Positions 34,575 to 44,484 of a stretch of 64,000 bases of DNA are shown in pieces; the stretch's first letter is position 1, and every line of letters begins with the position of its first letter. Made by a program: the position numbers and the translations under genes. The stretch lies in the NCBI GenBank assembly GCA_947489445.1, contig CANLDN010000001.1, forward strand, positions 744,001-808,000, given 5' to 3'. The DNA is from an uncultured Paracoccaceae bacterium (GTDB taxonomy: Bacteria; Pseudomonadota; Alphaproteobacteria; Rhodobacterales; Rhodobacteraceae). Under the pieces are notes generated by a model. The model was not told the DNA's origin and ran no database searches. It was given only the letters and a program-made list of their open reading frames with translations.

Positions 34575-36338
34575 ATGAATCACACACCAGATAAACCCGC
34601 ATTCCTCAATGTTGCCAGCTCAATCACCGGGCGGCGCTGGATTGGGCCATCCGTCGAGGAAGACCGCACAGCAGAGGCGATGGCCCAGACCACAGGGCTG
34701 CCCGCCCCTTTGTGCCGGACACTGGCGCGTCGGGGCGTCAACGCCCAAGATGCCAAGGCTTTTCTATCCCCCACATTGCGCGACCTGATGCCAGATCCGC
34801 ATCAAATGCGCGATATGGAAAAAGCCGCGGCTCGGTTTTTGCAAGCCGTCGAAACATCCCAAAAAATGGCTATCTTTGCCGATTATGATGTGGATGGCGG
34901 CACATCGGCGGCATTGCTGATCACATGGCTCCGTGACATGGGGCAGCAGGCCACGCTTTATGTGCCCGACCGGATTGATGAAGGCTACGGGCCCAATGAT
35001 GAAGCAATGGCCGCCCTTGCGCGTGACCATGATCTGATCATCTGTGTTGACTGCGGGACATTGTCCCACGGGCCCATTGCAGCAGCCAAAGGGGCGGATG
35101 TGATCGTTCTGGACCACCACCTTGGCGGCGAAACGCTGCCACCCGCACATGCGGTTGTGAACCCGAACCGTCAGGATGAAAACGGTGATCTGGGGCATCT
35201 ATGTGCCGCGGCGGTGGTCTTTATGATGTTGGTCGAAGCGAACCGGCAAATGCGCGCGAACGATCGCAAAGGGCCGGACCTGATGGCCATGCTCGACCTT
35301 GTTGCCCTTGCAACAGTCGCCGATGTGGCCCCTTTGATCGGCGTGAACAGGGCCTTTGTACGACAAGGGTTAACCGTGATGGGGCGGCGGCAACGGATCG
35401 GCATGACAGCACTTGCCGATGTGGCGGGGCTTGATCAGGCGCCCAGCAGTTATCACCTAGGCTTTCTGCTTGGTCCGCGGGTGAATGCGGGTGGCCGGAT
35501 TGGAAAAGCGGACCTTGGCGCGCGCCTGCTGGCGACCACCGACAAACACGAGGCCGAAGCGCTGGCCGCGCGGCTAGATCAACTCAATACTGAGCGGCGC
35601 GAAATCGAAGCGCAGGTCCGTGAAATGGCCATGGCGCAAGCGACCGAACGGGGGCTTGACGGGCCACTCGTTTGGGCCGCGGGCGAAGGCTGGCACCCCG
35701 GCGTGGTGGGGATCGTGGCCGCACGGCTGAAAGAAGCCACCAACCGGCCCGCAATCGTCATTGGACTGGATGGGGATACGGGCAAAGGCTCTGGTCGGTC
35801 TGTATCCGGGATCGATCTGGGGGCGGCCATACAACGCACCGCGTCAGAGGAATTGCTGATAAAGGGCGGCGGGCACAAGATGGCGGCAGGCCTGACGGTC
35901 GCGCGGGACCAGTTGGAACCCGCAATGGCGCGGCTGGGTGCGCTGCTGGAGAAACAAGGGGCTGGTGATATCGGCCCCGCCGATTTGCGGTTGGATGGGC
36001 TCTTGATGCCCGGTGCGGCGACCATTGAACTGATCAACGAAATCGAGAATGCAGGGCCTTTTGGCGCAGGGGCCCCCGCCCCGCGTTTTGCCTTTCCGGA
36101 TTGCCAAATTCTGTTTGCAAAACAAGTCGGTGCCAACCATCTGAAAATCAGCTTTGGGGATGGGCTGGGCGCGCGGATTGATGCGATCAGCTTTGGGGCC
36201 ATGGATGGCCCGATGGGGCCAATGCTGATCGGACATAACGGTGCGCGCTTCCATCTGGCCGGGCGGTTAGAGATCAACACATGGCAAGGACGACAATCAG
36301 TACAGCTGCGCCTCGAAGACGCTGCCCCGGCACATTAA
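34575..36338 (+). CDS. recJ: Single-stranded-DNA-specific exonuclease RecJ
   Basis: 587 residues. The DHH motifs appear in order: ADYDVDGGTSAALL (metal-binding), VDCGTLSHGP, VIVLDHHLGGETLPP, and the DHHA1 domain with GGRIGKADLGARLL, then GKGSGRSVSGIDLGAAIQ and GGGHKMAAG. It is a 5'-3' ssDNA exonuclease for recombination and repair. The ATG at 34575 has GGAGG; the frame extends further up but not convincingly. Confidence 0.97.
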   Translation: MNHTPDKPAFLNVASSITGRRWIGPSVEEDRTAEAMAQTTGLPAPLCRTLARRGVNAQDAKAFLSPTLRDLMPDPHQMRDMEKAAARFLQAVETSQKMAIFADYDVDGGTSAALLITWLRDMGQQATLYVPDRIDEGYGPNDEAMAALARDHDLIICVDCGTLSHGPIAAAKGADVIVLDHHLGGETLPPAHAVVNPNRQDENGDLGHLCAAAVVFMMLVEANRQMRANDRKGPDLMAMLDLVALATVADVAPLIGVNRAFVRQGLTVMGRRQRIGMTALADVAGLDQAPSSYHLGFLLGPRVNAGGRIGKADLGARLLATTDKHEAEALAARLDQLNTERREIEAQVREMAMAQATERGLDGPLVWAAGEGWHPGVVGIVAARLKEATNRPAIVIGLDGDTGKGSGRSVSGIDLGAAIQRTASEELLIKGGGHKMAAGLTVARDQLEPAMARLGALLEKQGAGDIGPADLRLDGLLMPGAATIELINEIENAGPFGAGAPAPRFAFPDCQILFAKQVGANHLKISFGDGLGARIDAISFGAMDGPMGPMLIGHNGARFHLAGRLEINTWQGRQSVQLRLEDAAPAH

Positions 36339-36367
36339 AATTCGGCACAAAAACGCAAAATACCCTC

Positions 36368-36395
36368 TTGCGCGACGCGCGCGGTTTCCCTAAAA
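36368..36395 (+). promoter_or_regulatory. Candidate promoter of tRNA-Glu
   Basis: TTGCGC (36368-36373) and CTAAAA (36390-36395) are spaced 16 bp and end 16 bp before the tRNA. This is a weak but well-placed sigma-70-like pair. Confidence 0.35.
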
Positions 36396-36411
36396 GCGGC
36401 GCACCAAGTGC

Positions 36412-36486
36412 GGTCCCTTCGTCTATCGGTTAGGACGCCAGGTTTTCAACCTGGAAAGAGGGGTTCGATTCCCCTAGGGACTGCCA
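36412..36486 (+). tRNA. tRNA-Glu (UUC)
   Basis: 75 bases including the encoded CCA. The acceptor stem GGTCCCT/AGGGACT has one terminal G-T pair. The anticodon arm is CCAGG-TTTTCAA-CCTGG, so the anticodon is TTC (36445-36447). The T-arm is GAGGGGTTCGATTCCCCT. Glutamate identity elements such as GGTTCGATTCC are in place. It is downstream of recJ. Confidence 0.95.
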
Positions 36487-36770
36487 CGGTACCCTCCATT
36501 AAGTCGCTACATTACGCGCCGCATATGAAAGCTGCGTTTGATTTGCGGCACATCGGGAAACAATATCCCCATCTACCCCGCACTATCACCAATCCAGCAT
36601 TACCGCTGGCACAAACCTGCCAATCAACGCCCCACCAATCCAAAAAATGACCAGACGGTCAAATTTCTATTGTGGCGATGCGCTCCCACTGCAAAAGTCC
36701 GGCGAAGTTAACAGGTTACCAAATCACCAGCATTCCCCTCAGCTCAATATTCAAGCTCATCGGAGTACGT
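36487..36770. other. Intergenic region between tRNA-Glu and the TbpB-like lipoprotein gene
   Basis: 284 bp without a convincing gene. It contains a small dyad, TGACC-AGAC-GGTCA (36648-36661), of the kind some TetR regulators bind. I found no integrase or attachment duplication next to the tRNA. The GGAG before the lipoprotein ATG is at its right end. Confidence 0.4.
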
Positions 36771-37721
36771 ATGCATCAATCCTTGAACCCCAAAATCCTT
36801 TTCCTGATCCCGCTTTTGGCGGTCGCTGCATGTGGCGGCAGCGGTGGCGGAGGCGACGGCGGCACAGACCCTTTCATCCCGCCCGACCCGGTCTTTGCAG
36901 ATGATCAGCCCGTCACGCGCGACAGTTTCAGCGGTCAGACCTTCCCGATATCTTTGATCGTGCAATCACCTGACGGCGGGCCACCACTCAGCCGGGTCAC
37001 CGGCTCTGTCGAATATATCGACGCGGACACAATCATGGTGACGTATAACGGTGTTTCGACCGAATATACCTTTCGCAGTGCCTTTGGGAACGAAAACTGG
37101 ACCAGCGGCAATCTTGACAATGATGCAGGCGCATTCAGCGATCTGATCATGAACCGTCCCACGGATATTGGACGGATCGGGCGGTTCCAGCTTGTATCCA
37201 GCATTGGGGCGCCTCCCGGCTTCAGCGGATATGATTACGGCGTCTTTGGCTTTGCAACGCCTGCCGACAAACTGACAGGATCGGCGATTTACAATGATAT
37301 GTCGTTCACCGGCACACAAATGCTGATTGCGGTGGATGGGCAGAACAATGTCATCCGCGCGCCCAGCGACAGCATGAACCTCAACGTGCAATTCAGCGAC
37401 AATATGGTCAGCGGCACCGTTTTTGAGGGGGGCTACACCATTGGTGTCGGCGCATCATCCAGCAGTCATGATGTCGTTGTCGGGGTTGAAAATGGTTTTT
37501 TGTCGGGGTCCGGATTCACCGGTGACCTGACCGTGGAAATGACGACCAATGGCATGGCATCAACCACCACGACCACCAATACCGGGATCGATGGCTTTTT
37601 CTTCGGCAACAATGCGGAAATGGTCGCGGGCACGTATCAGGCCGATTTCGAAGAACAACTCGCAGGCGGCGGGAGCCGAGGCGGCACACTTGTCGGTGTG
37701 TTCAGCGCCGAGCAAGACTAA
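36771..37721 (+). CDS. Transferrin-binding-like surface lipoprotein
   Basis: 316 residues. A lipoprotein signal (MHQSLNPKILFLIPLLAVAAC) is followed by a Gly-rich linker (GGSGGGGDGGTD). The body is beta-rich, and the C-terminus MVAGTYQADFEEQLAGGGSRGGTLVGVFSAEQD matches the TbpB-type beta-barrel repeat (TbpB B/D, often called Slam-dependent lipoproteins). The start codon has GGAG. No TonB receptor is next to it. Role inferred as a surface-exposed binding lipoprotein. Confidence 0.72.
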   Translation: MHQSLNPKILFLIPLLAVAACGGSGGGGDGGTDPFIPPDPVFADDQPVTRDSFSGQTFPISLIVQSPDGGPPLSRVTGSVEYIDADTIMVTYNGVSTEYTFRSAFGNENWTSGNLDNDAGAFSDLIMNRPTDIGRIGRFQLVSSIGAPPGFSGYDYGVFGFATPADKLTGSAIYNDMSFTGTQMLIAVDGQNNVIRAPSDSMNLNVQFSDNMVSGTVFEGGYTIGVGASSSSHDVVVGVENGFLSGSGFTGDLTVEMTTNGMASTTTTTNTGIDGFFFGNNAEMVAGTYQADFEEQLAGGGSRGGTLVGVFSAEQD

Positions 37722-37734
37722 GCAAAAAAAACCG

Positions 37735-37756
37735 GGGCGTGGTTCGGACCACGCCC
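37735..37756 (+). terminator. Hairpin between the lipoprotein and gloA
   Basis: GGGCGTGGT-TCGG-ACCACGCCC: a 9-bp stem with a stable tetraloop, 14 bases after the lipoprotein stop. There is an A8 run on its left, giving a T run for the - strand, and CTTTCCCGTTTTC on its right. Confidence 0.6.
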
Positions 37757-37829
37757 TGTCGCTTTCCCGTTTTCCTGCGCGGCAAGCCGGGCTAGTGTCC
37801 CCATGAAGCATCGCAAAAGGGGCGCGCCA

Positions 37830-38258
37830 ATGACATTGAAGTATCTTCACACCATGGTCCGGGTCAAAGATCTGGACAAATCCATCGCCTTCTACGAACT
37901 GCTGGGCCTCAAGGAAACACGCCGGCATGATAGCGAAGGGGGCCGGTTCACGCTTGTTTTCATGGCTCCCCCGGGGCAAGAAGAATGCCCGGTCGAACTG
38001 ACCTATAATTGGGACGGCGATGATGGCCTTCCGTCTGACAGCCGCCATTTTGGCCATCTCGCCTATCGGACCGCCAATATCTACGATCTCTGCCAGCACC
38101 TGATGGACAATGGCGTGACCATCAACCGGCCACCGCGCGACGGGCACATGGCATTCGTGCGCTCGCCCGATAACATCTCGATCGAGCTTTTGCAGGAGGG
38201 CGACAATCTTGCGCCGGCAGAACCCTGGGCCAGCATGGAAAACACCGGTCATTGGTAA
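37830..38258 (+). CDS. gloA: Lactoylglutathione lyase (glyoxalase I), VOC family
   Basis: 142 residues. The metal ligands are visible in order: LHTMVRVKDLDKSIAFYELLGL (His), VELTYNWD (Glu), HFGHLAYRT (His) and ISIELLQEG (Glu). It converts the methylglyoxal-glutathione hemithioacetal to S-lactoylglutathione. I use the internal ATG at 37830, preceded by AAAGGGG, because the family start is MTLKYLHTMVRV. Confidence 0.92.
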   Translation: MTLKYLHTMVRVKDLDKSIAFYELLGLKETRRHDSEGGRFTLVFMAPPGQEECPVELTYNWDGDDGLPSDSRHFGHLAYRTANIYDLCQHLMDNGVTINRPPRDGHMAFVRSPDNISIELLQEGDNLAPAEPWASMENTGHW

Positions 38259-38956
38259 AACTGGGTCTTTTCGCCGGGGCGCTCCTGTGGGCCAGCCCCG
38301 GCAGCGCCTGTCGTCTGGCGCTGGTGCTTGCAATGGATGTCTCGTCCTCTGTTGATGCGGACGAGGACAAGTTGCAGCGCGGCGGATTGGCCGCCTCACT
38401 TATCGCGCCCGATGTCCAGGCGGCCTTTTTTGCAAGCCCTGACCCCGTTGCCCTGCTCGTTTTTGAATGGAGCGGGCGATATAATCAGCAAGACCTGACC
38501 GACTGGGTGATGATCCGCACCCCCGCCGATCTGCTCGGCGTCGCCGAAACCATTGCCAGCAGCAAACGCAGTCACAATGATTTCCCCACCGCCATGGGCC
38601 ATGCGTTAGGCCATGCAGCAACCCGCCTGCGCGATGCACCCGCCTGCCTGTTCCAGACAATTGACGTGGCGGGTGACGGCGAAAACAATGACGGTTTTGG
38701 CCCGGCAGAGGCGTATGATGCATTCCCCTTCGCCAATGTCACCGTCAACGGACTTGTCATCAATGCCGCCGAGTTTGAGGCGGAAACCGAACTCATCCCC
38801 TTTTACCGCGATCAGGTGATGCGCGGGCCGGGCGCGTTTATCGAAATTGCCAATGGGTTCGAGGACTACGAACGCGCAATGACCCGCAAACTCATCCGCG
38901 AGTTATCCGCGCAGATACTGGGTCACGCAGCCACCGGTGGGGATACCAACGGATGA
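38252..38956 (+). CDS. DUF1194 VWA-like secreted protein, first copy
   Basis: 234 residues. A signal peptide follows the TTG start (VKLGLFAGALLWASPGSA), then CRLALVLAMDVSSSVDADEDKLQRGGL, the MIDAS-like start of DUF1194 (DxSxS). Other family parts are VFEWSGRYNQQDLTDW, DVAGDGENNDG and VNGLVINAAE. TTG at 38252 overlaps the gloA stop and there is no in-frame ATG before the signal peptide. The next gene is a paralogue, overlapping by four bases. Exported, function unknown. Confidence 0.78.
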   Translation: MVKLGLFAGALLWASPGSACRLALVLAMDVSSSVDADEDKLQRGGLAASLIAPDVQAAFFASPDPVALLVFEWSGRYNQQDLTDWVMIRTPADLLGVAETIASSKRSHNDFPTAMGHALGHAATRLRDAPACLFQTIDVAGDGENNDGFGPAEAYDAFPFANVTVNGLVINAAEFEAETELIPFYRDQVMRGPGAFIEIANGFEDYERAMTRKLIRELSAQILGHAATGGDTNG

Positions 38957-39720
38957 TCCGCGCAGCACTCCTTTTGTTGCTCTTGCCGCAAGCCGCAGAC
39001 GCCGCCTGCCGTCAGGCGCTGGCACTTGGCCTTGATGTATCCGGCTCCGTAGATGCCAATGAATATCGTCTACAGCTTGACGGGCTGGCCACCGCATTGA
39101 ACAGCGACGCCGTGCAGCGGATCCTTTTTGCGCAGCCTGACGCCCCGATACGGATCACGGTATTCGAATGGAGCGGCCCGGAAGATCATCACATCATTCT
39201 GCCATGGACATCTCTCGATAACGCCGCGAGCCTTGCCAATATTACGGGAACGCTCCAAGGCCACCAACGGCGCCGCGCCGCCCCCACCACCGCCATCGGG
39301 TCGGCCATGTTGGCGGGTTTCACCATGCTGAACCAGCAAAGCGCTTGTTGGAAACGCACGCTTGATCTGTCCGGCGACGGGCCAACCAACACAGGACCCC
39401 GTCCGCAAGATATTCCCGCCAGCCGCACCCCTCCCGGTGTCGTCGTAAACGGGTTGGTCATCGGATCCGGCGACCAGCGCGGTGACGATGCACGGATCGC
39501 TGATATCAAGGAACTCTCATCCTATTACACCACCTATGTGGTGCGCGGACCGGGCGCATTTGTCGAATCCGCCCTCGGTTTTGAGGATTACGCAAACGCC
39601 ATGGAACGCAAGCTGTTGCGCGAATTGGAAAGCCTTGCCATCGGTCAGGTCTTGCAACCCTTGCCTACATTGCCACCAATCGGATCATGGGCACATTGGG
39701 ATGACCCGCCACGTCAATAG
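38953..39720 (+). CDS. DUF1194 VWA-like secreted protein, second copy
   Basis: 255 residues, the tandem paralogue of the preceding gene. Signal peptide MIRAALLLLLLPQAADA, then LGLDVSGSVDANEYRLQLDGLATAL and the same later blocks (VFEWSGPEDHH, DLSGDGPTNTG, GVVVNGLVIGSGD). It starts at ATGA shared with the first copy. The stop overlaps by seven bases with the end of the convergent LdtR gene. Confidence 0.78.
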   Translation: MIRAALLLLLLPQAADAACRQALALGLDVSGSVDANEYRLQLDGLATALNSDAVQRILFAQPDAPIRITVFEWSGPEDHHIILPWTSLDNAASLANITGTLQGHQRRRAAPTTAIGSAMLAGFTMLNQQSACWKRTLDLSGDGPTNTGPRPQDIPASRTPPGVVVNGLVIGSGDQRGDDARIADIKELSSYYTTYVVRGPGAFVESALGFEDYANAMERKLLRELESLAIGQVLQPLPTLPPIGSWAHWDDPPRQ

Positions 39721-40235
39721 ATATAGCGGATTTGCTCGGTCCAATAGCGTTCGACACGGCGCAGTGATGTTGTGATATCCTCAATGCCTTCCTGATCCAG
39801 CACGCCGCGATCAACCAGACCGTCAGCATGGGTGGCAAACAGCTTTGATACCACCGCACGCACACCGCGCCCTTTTTCAGTCAGGCGCACCCGGACCGAC
39901 CGGCGGTCAATTTCGCTGCGCTCATGGTGCATGTAGCCCATTTCGACCAGCTTTTTCAGGTTATAGGACACGTTGGAGCCTTGATAATAGCCCCGCGTCT
40001 TCAACTCGCCCGCTGTGACCTCATTGTCGCCAACATTGAACAACAACAACGCCTGCACTGCGTTAATCTCCAGAACGCCGACGCGCTCAAATTCATCCTT
40101 GATGACATCCAGCAGCAACCGGTGAAGCCGTTCTACCAGCGTCAAGGCGTCAAGATAGGATGCCATGAATGTTGTGGTGCGCGCACTTTCCACGCCGCCC
40201 TTTTCGGACACGTCCAGATCTGTATGAATACTCAT
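39714..40235 (-). CDS. ldtR: MarR-family regulator LdtR
   Basis: 173 residues. The motif YLDALTLVERLHRLLLDVIKDEFERVGVLEINAVQALLLFNVGDNEVTAGELKTRGYYQGSNVSYNLKKLVEMGYMHHERSEIDRRSVRVRLTEKG is the LdtR sequence found throughout alphaproteobacteria: a winged helix with the distinctive RGYYQGSNVSYNLKKL recognition region. LdtR in Liberibacter regulates an L,D-transpeptidase. The ldtP target is not in this window. Confidence 0.92.
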   Translation of the reverse strand: MSIHTDLDVSEKGGVESARTTTFMASYLDALTLVERLHRLLLDVIKDEFERVGVLEINAVQALLLFNVGDNEVTAGELKTRGYYQGSNVSYNLKKLVEMGYMHHERSEIDRRSVRVRLTEKGRGVRAVVSKLFATHADGLVDRGVLDQEGIEDITTSLRRVERYWTEQIRYIY

Positions 40236-40325
40236 TTGTCACTCCGTCTTCTGCTCGCAAATCGGCATAAGATGAAAAAAACAAAATTCAGTTAAACGAT
40301 AAAATTGAAATGATTTCTGTATAAA

Positions 40326-40598
40326 TCAGGCAGGCCGGGTGACGCCATGCGCACCCGCCGCAATCTCGGCAACCAAGGCCGCATAGTGATCCGGCACCGC
40401 AAATTGGCCACCCACCCAGCCATAGATGTCATGATCATTCTCGGACAGCAGCTGATCATAAAGGACCAGTTCATCATCCGACATCCCCGCAAGCCGCGCG
40501 TCGGCAAAAGCGGACAGGATCAGATCCATCTCCTTAATCCCACGCCGCATCGACCGCATGCGCAGCCGCTTGACGGTATTTTCGCGGGTTTCGGTCAT
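40326..40598 (-). CDS. sdhE: FAD assembly factor SdhE
   Basis: 90 residues, SdhE/YgfY family. The RGxKE motif and following residues (MRRGIKEMDLILSAFAD) are present, then LYDQLLSENDHDIYGWVGG. It inserts FAD into succinate dehydrogenase. It overlaps the XRE regulator gene upstream by four bases. Confidence 0.94.
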   Translation of the reverse strand: MTETRENTVKRLRMRSMRRGIKEMDLILSAFADARLAGMSDDELVLYDQLLSENDHDIYGWVGGQFAVPDHYAALVAEIAAGAHGVTRPA

Positions 40599-40987
40599 AC
40601 CTGTTCTTTCAGGGCCGTGCGCAGGCGTTTTTCCAAATGCCCCAGCTTTTCACCGGATTGAACCATCTGCGCGCGCAACAGGCGCATTTCGGCCAGCAAA
40701 TCCAGAACATCCGACGACATCGGCGCGTCATCCTCAGGGGCGTCGGGCCCATCGCCCTGCCCTGTCAAAAGCCAGCTCAGCGACACACCCAAAATCCCCG
40801 AAAGCATCTGCAAGCGGTTGGCGCGCGGTTCCTTCAGGTCATTTTCCCAACCGATGATCACACCGGGCTTTACGCCAATCTTGTCGGCCAGCGATTCCTG
40901 GGTCAGCCCCGCAGCCTCGCGCGCGCCGGCCAGACGGTCACCGAATGTTGCAGCCTCTTCGCTAAACCAACCCGTATCATCCGCCAT
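40595..40987 (-). CDS. XRE-family helix-turn-helix regulator
   Basis: 130 residues. The HTH is GDRLAGAREAAGLTQESLADKIGVKPGVIIGWENDLKEPRANRLQMLSGILGVSLSWLLTG, a Cro/C1-type domain. A C-terminal helix follows (LDLLAEMRLLRAQMVQSGEKLGHLEKRLRTALKEQ), a probable coiled coil. Start at ATG 40987 with AAGGGTGG. The overlap with sdhE (ATGA) implies coexpression. Confidence 0.85.
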   Translation of the reverse strand: MADDTGWFSEEAATFGDRLAGAREAAGLTQESLADKIGVKPGVIIGWENDLKEPRANRLQMLSGILGVSLSWLLTGQGDGPDAPEDDAPMSSDVLDLLAEMRLLRAQMVQSGEKLGHLEKRLRTALKEQV

Positions 40988-41038
40988 ATTGCCACCCTTG
41001 CTGCTTGCCATGTCTTGGTTATGCATCCTATGTCATGA

Positions 41039-42271
<1,233 letters not shown>

Positions 42272-42296
42272 GGGGCTGGCCCTGGTGCTGATCCAA

Positions 42297-42491
42297 TCAC
42301 TCGAACCGGACCTCAGAACCCAACACGTCGGGGATCACCTGAATGGCGCAATGCTCAGGCTTGTCCGCTTCGGGCAATGCCTCATACGCCGCGTATTCGC
42401 TATCTGTCATCTGCACCGTGTTGCACACGGGTGGTTCGGCGTCCTTGCACGAAGCCAGGACACAAAACGAGATCATAACAGCGTATTTCAC
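42297..42491 (-). CDS. Small putative lipoprotein
   Basis: About 64 residues. GTG at 42491 has AAAGG upstream and opens VKYAVMISFCVLASCKDAEPPVC, with a LASC lipobox. The rest (CNTVQMTDSEYAAYEALPEADKPEHCAIQVIPDVLG) has two more cysteines. Not recognised. It converges on the aminotransferase end. Confidence 0.6.
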   Translation of the reverse strand: MKYAVMISFCVLASCKDAEPPVCNTVQMTDSEYAAYEALPEADKPEHCAIQVIPDVLGSEVRFE

Positions 42492-42639
42492 GAAAACCCT
42501 TTCAAACGCAGGAAGATGCGCCATCTTGCCAACAAAGGCCATCTTACCGGCGGGTAATCCGCGTCACAACCGGCAGGCTGGCTCTCACGTCTTCGCCCTG
42601 CTAGCATCCGCCATATTGCGCCAAAGAGTATCAACAGAC

Positions 42640-43044
42640 ATGACCGACCTGCCCAGTTATTACTTTCGCATCCGTGACAATGGGGCTGCAGTCTTTCGGG
42701 TTGATACCGAGAACCGGCAACGGCGGATCGAGATGGACCAGATCGCCATCGTGAACACAAACCGGGGCGACTATAAGGCCCACGGGGATCATACCCTGAC
42801 CGATAGCGACACAGCGGCCATCGAAAGCTGGCTCCGTGATCGGATGGACCTGCTGGCCCAGCGGGATATCGATGATATCCACCGGGCAGTTGATTACCTC
42901 AACGTGACGACACAATGGGCGCAGTCAAAGGCAAACGATGCGCAGCTCGACGACGTCACCGACCGGCTGCTTCTGGCCATGCACGATCTGCGCAGCGTAT
43001 TGGTCCGCAAGAAAGCCGACCGGCTGAGCAAGGGCGAAAACTAG
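42640..43044 (+). CDS. Conserved-looking hypothetical protein
   Basis: 134 residues, not assigned. Start at MTDLPSYYFRIRDNGAAVFRVDTENRQRRIEMDQIAIVN, a beta-type N-terminal domain, followed by helices (WLRDRMDLLAQRDIDDIHRAVDYLNVTTQWAQSKAND ... RSVLVRKKADRLSKGEN). The longer frame upstream runs through a region coding on the other strand. It stands alone and converges with the MFS gene. Confidence 0.65.
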   Translation: MTDLPSYYFRIRDNGAAVFRVDTENRQRRIEMDQIAIVNTNRGDYKAHGDHTLTDSDTAAIESWLRDRMDLLAQRDIDDIHRAVDYLNVTTQWAQSKANDAQLDDVTDRLLLAMHDLRSVLVRKKADRLSKGEN

Positions 43045-43055
43045 GGTCGGATGCC

Positions 43056-44474
43056 CTAATCTTCGACAGTCACCAAGGCATAAGCAGCGGCGGCGCTCAG
43101 CAGTGCCAACATCACCCCGACCGCTGCGGCCAAGGCAAAGCCGCCCATCAAATCCTCGCTGGACCCGATCAGCACAAAGCCCAGAAATGACGTGGCAATC
43201 AGCCCTGCAATCCGCGAAATCGCATTGTTGATACCAGAGGCGACCCCAGAATACTGCGCCCCGACACTATTTAAGACCGCGGCAGTCAATGGGGCGACCG
43301 TGGCAGCCATCCCCAACGCCAGCACCAACAGCGCAGGCAATAGATGCCAGACATAGTTGACGTCCTGTGCAGGGACCACGGCAAACAGACCAAAACCCAA
43401 CGCCACCAGTAACGACCCACCCGTCAGCATCAATTTGGTGCCAAACCGGTCCACCATCGTGCCGCCCACGAATTGCGACAACAGGCCCAACACCAGCGGA
43501 AATGGCAAGATCGCAGCACCGGCCGCCGTGGCGCTATAGCCAAGCTCGCGGATCAGCACATAAGGCAATAGCACCAGCAACCCGCCCAGCGCGCCATACA
43601 AAAGCAACGTCAACAGCGACAGGCCCGAAAATGTCCGGTTGGCAAAGATCGTAAGCGGTGTCATCGCGCGGTCGCCCAACCTTGCCTCAACCAGACCAAA
43701 CACCGTCAGCAACGCCGCTCCGCCCACAAGCGCCAGCAAAACCGGCACCGTCGCGCCACGATCAGGGAGCGCGATCAGCGCCCAGATCACGAAAAACAGG
43801 CCCACGCCCGACAGGCCAGCACCCCACCAATCCAACGGGGCCTTGCTGTCCGATTGGGCAAAACTTTCGCGGACAGACCCGCGCGCGACCCACCACGCAA
43901 ACATCGCCACAGGCACCACGGCAGCAAAGGCCCAGCGCCAGCCGACGGAGTCCACAGCCAACCCGCCCAGCACCGGGGCCACAGCACCTGCAATCGCGCC
44001 CGCAGCGGCCCAGGTGCCGATGGCAGCACCACGTTCCTTACCCGAAAACCCGTCTGCGATAATGGCAAGCGACGTCGGCGCGATCATCGCCGCCCCGACC
44101 CCCTCTAATGCACGGCCAAGGATCAACACCGGGAAATTCCACGCCACCGCGCACAACACGCAGGCCACAGAAAAAATCAACAAACCCGCCTGAAAGATGC
44201 GCTTGCGGCCATAGTGATCGCCCATCGCGCCACCCAGCAAAACCAGCGCGCCAAGCGGCAACAGATAGGCATTCACGATCCATTGCACGCCGGTGGGTCC
44301 GGCGGCAAATTCCGCCTCCATCGTCGGCAAGGCGACATTGATGATGGAGCCCACGACAAAAGCCAGGCTCGACCCGGCCACTGTGGCAATCAACGTCCCA
44401 CGCTTGTCCGGACAATCACCCGCGCCGGGGCTGTCCGGGCGGCCAGTGCAAGGCATGGGAAGTGAGGCCGTCAT
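43056..44474 (-). CDS. MFS transporter of the DHA2 (EmrB/QacA) type
   Basis: 472 residues with about 14 hydrophobic segments. After an N-terminal cytoplasmic tail, the first helix is followed by INVALPTMEAEFAAGPTGVQWIVNAYLLPLGALVLLGGAMGDHYGRKRIF, the DHA2 motif A area. GALEGVGAAMIAPTSLAIIADGF is motif C-like. It exports small hydrophobic or cationic compounds by proton antiport. The gene follows ptrB by 10 bases, so it is probably cotranscribed. Confidence 0.88.
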   Translation of the reverse strand: MTASLPMPCTGRPDSPGAGDCPDKRGTLIATVAGSSLAFVVGSIINVALPTMEAEFAAGPTGVQWIVNAYLLPLGALVLLGGAMGDHYGRKRIFQAGLLIFSVACVLCAVAWNFPVLILGRALEGVGAAMIAPTSLAIIADGFSGKERGAAIGTWAAAGAIAGAVAPVLGGLAVDSVGWRWAFAAVVPVAMFAWWVARGSVRESFAQSDSKAPLDWWGAGLSGVGLFFVIWALIALPDRGATVPVLLALVGGAALLTVFGLVEARLGDRAMTPLTIFANRTFSGLSLLTLLLYGALGGLLVLLPYVLIRELGYSATAAGAAILPFPLVLGLLSQFVGGTMVDRFGTKLMLTGGSLLVALGFGLFAVVPAQDVNYVWHLLPALLVLALGMAATVAPLTAAVLNSVGAQYSGVASGINNAISRIAGLIATSFLGFVLIGSSEDLMGGFALAAAVGVMLALLSAAAAYALVTVED

Positions 44475-44484
44475 CTGTCACCTT

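Noticed and set aside
36412..36770. Attachment site at the 3' end of tRNA-Glu
   Set aside because: No second copy of the tRNA end and no integrase is nearby; the downstream genes look ordinary.
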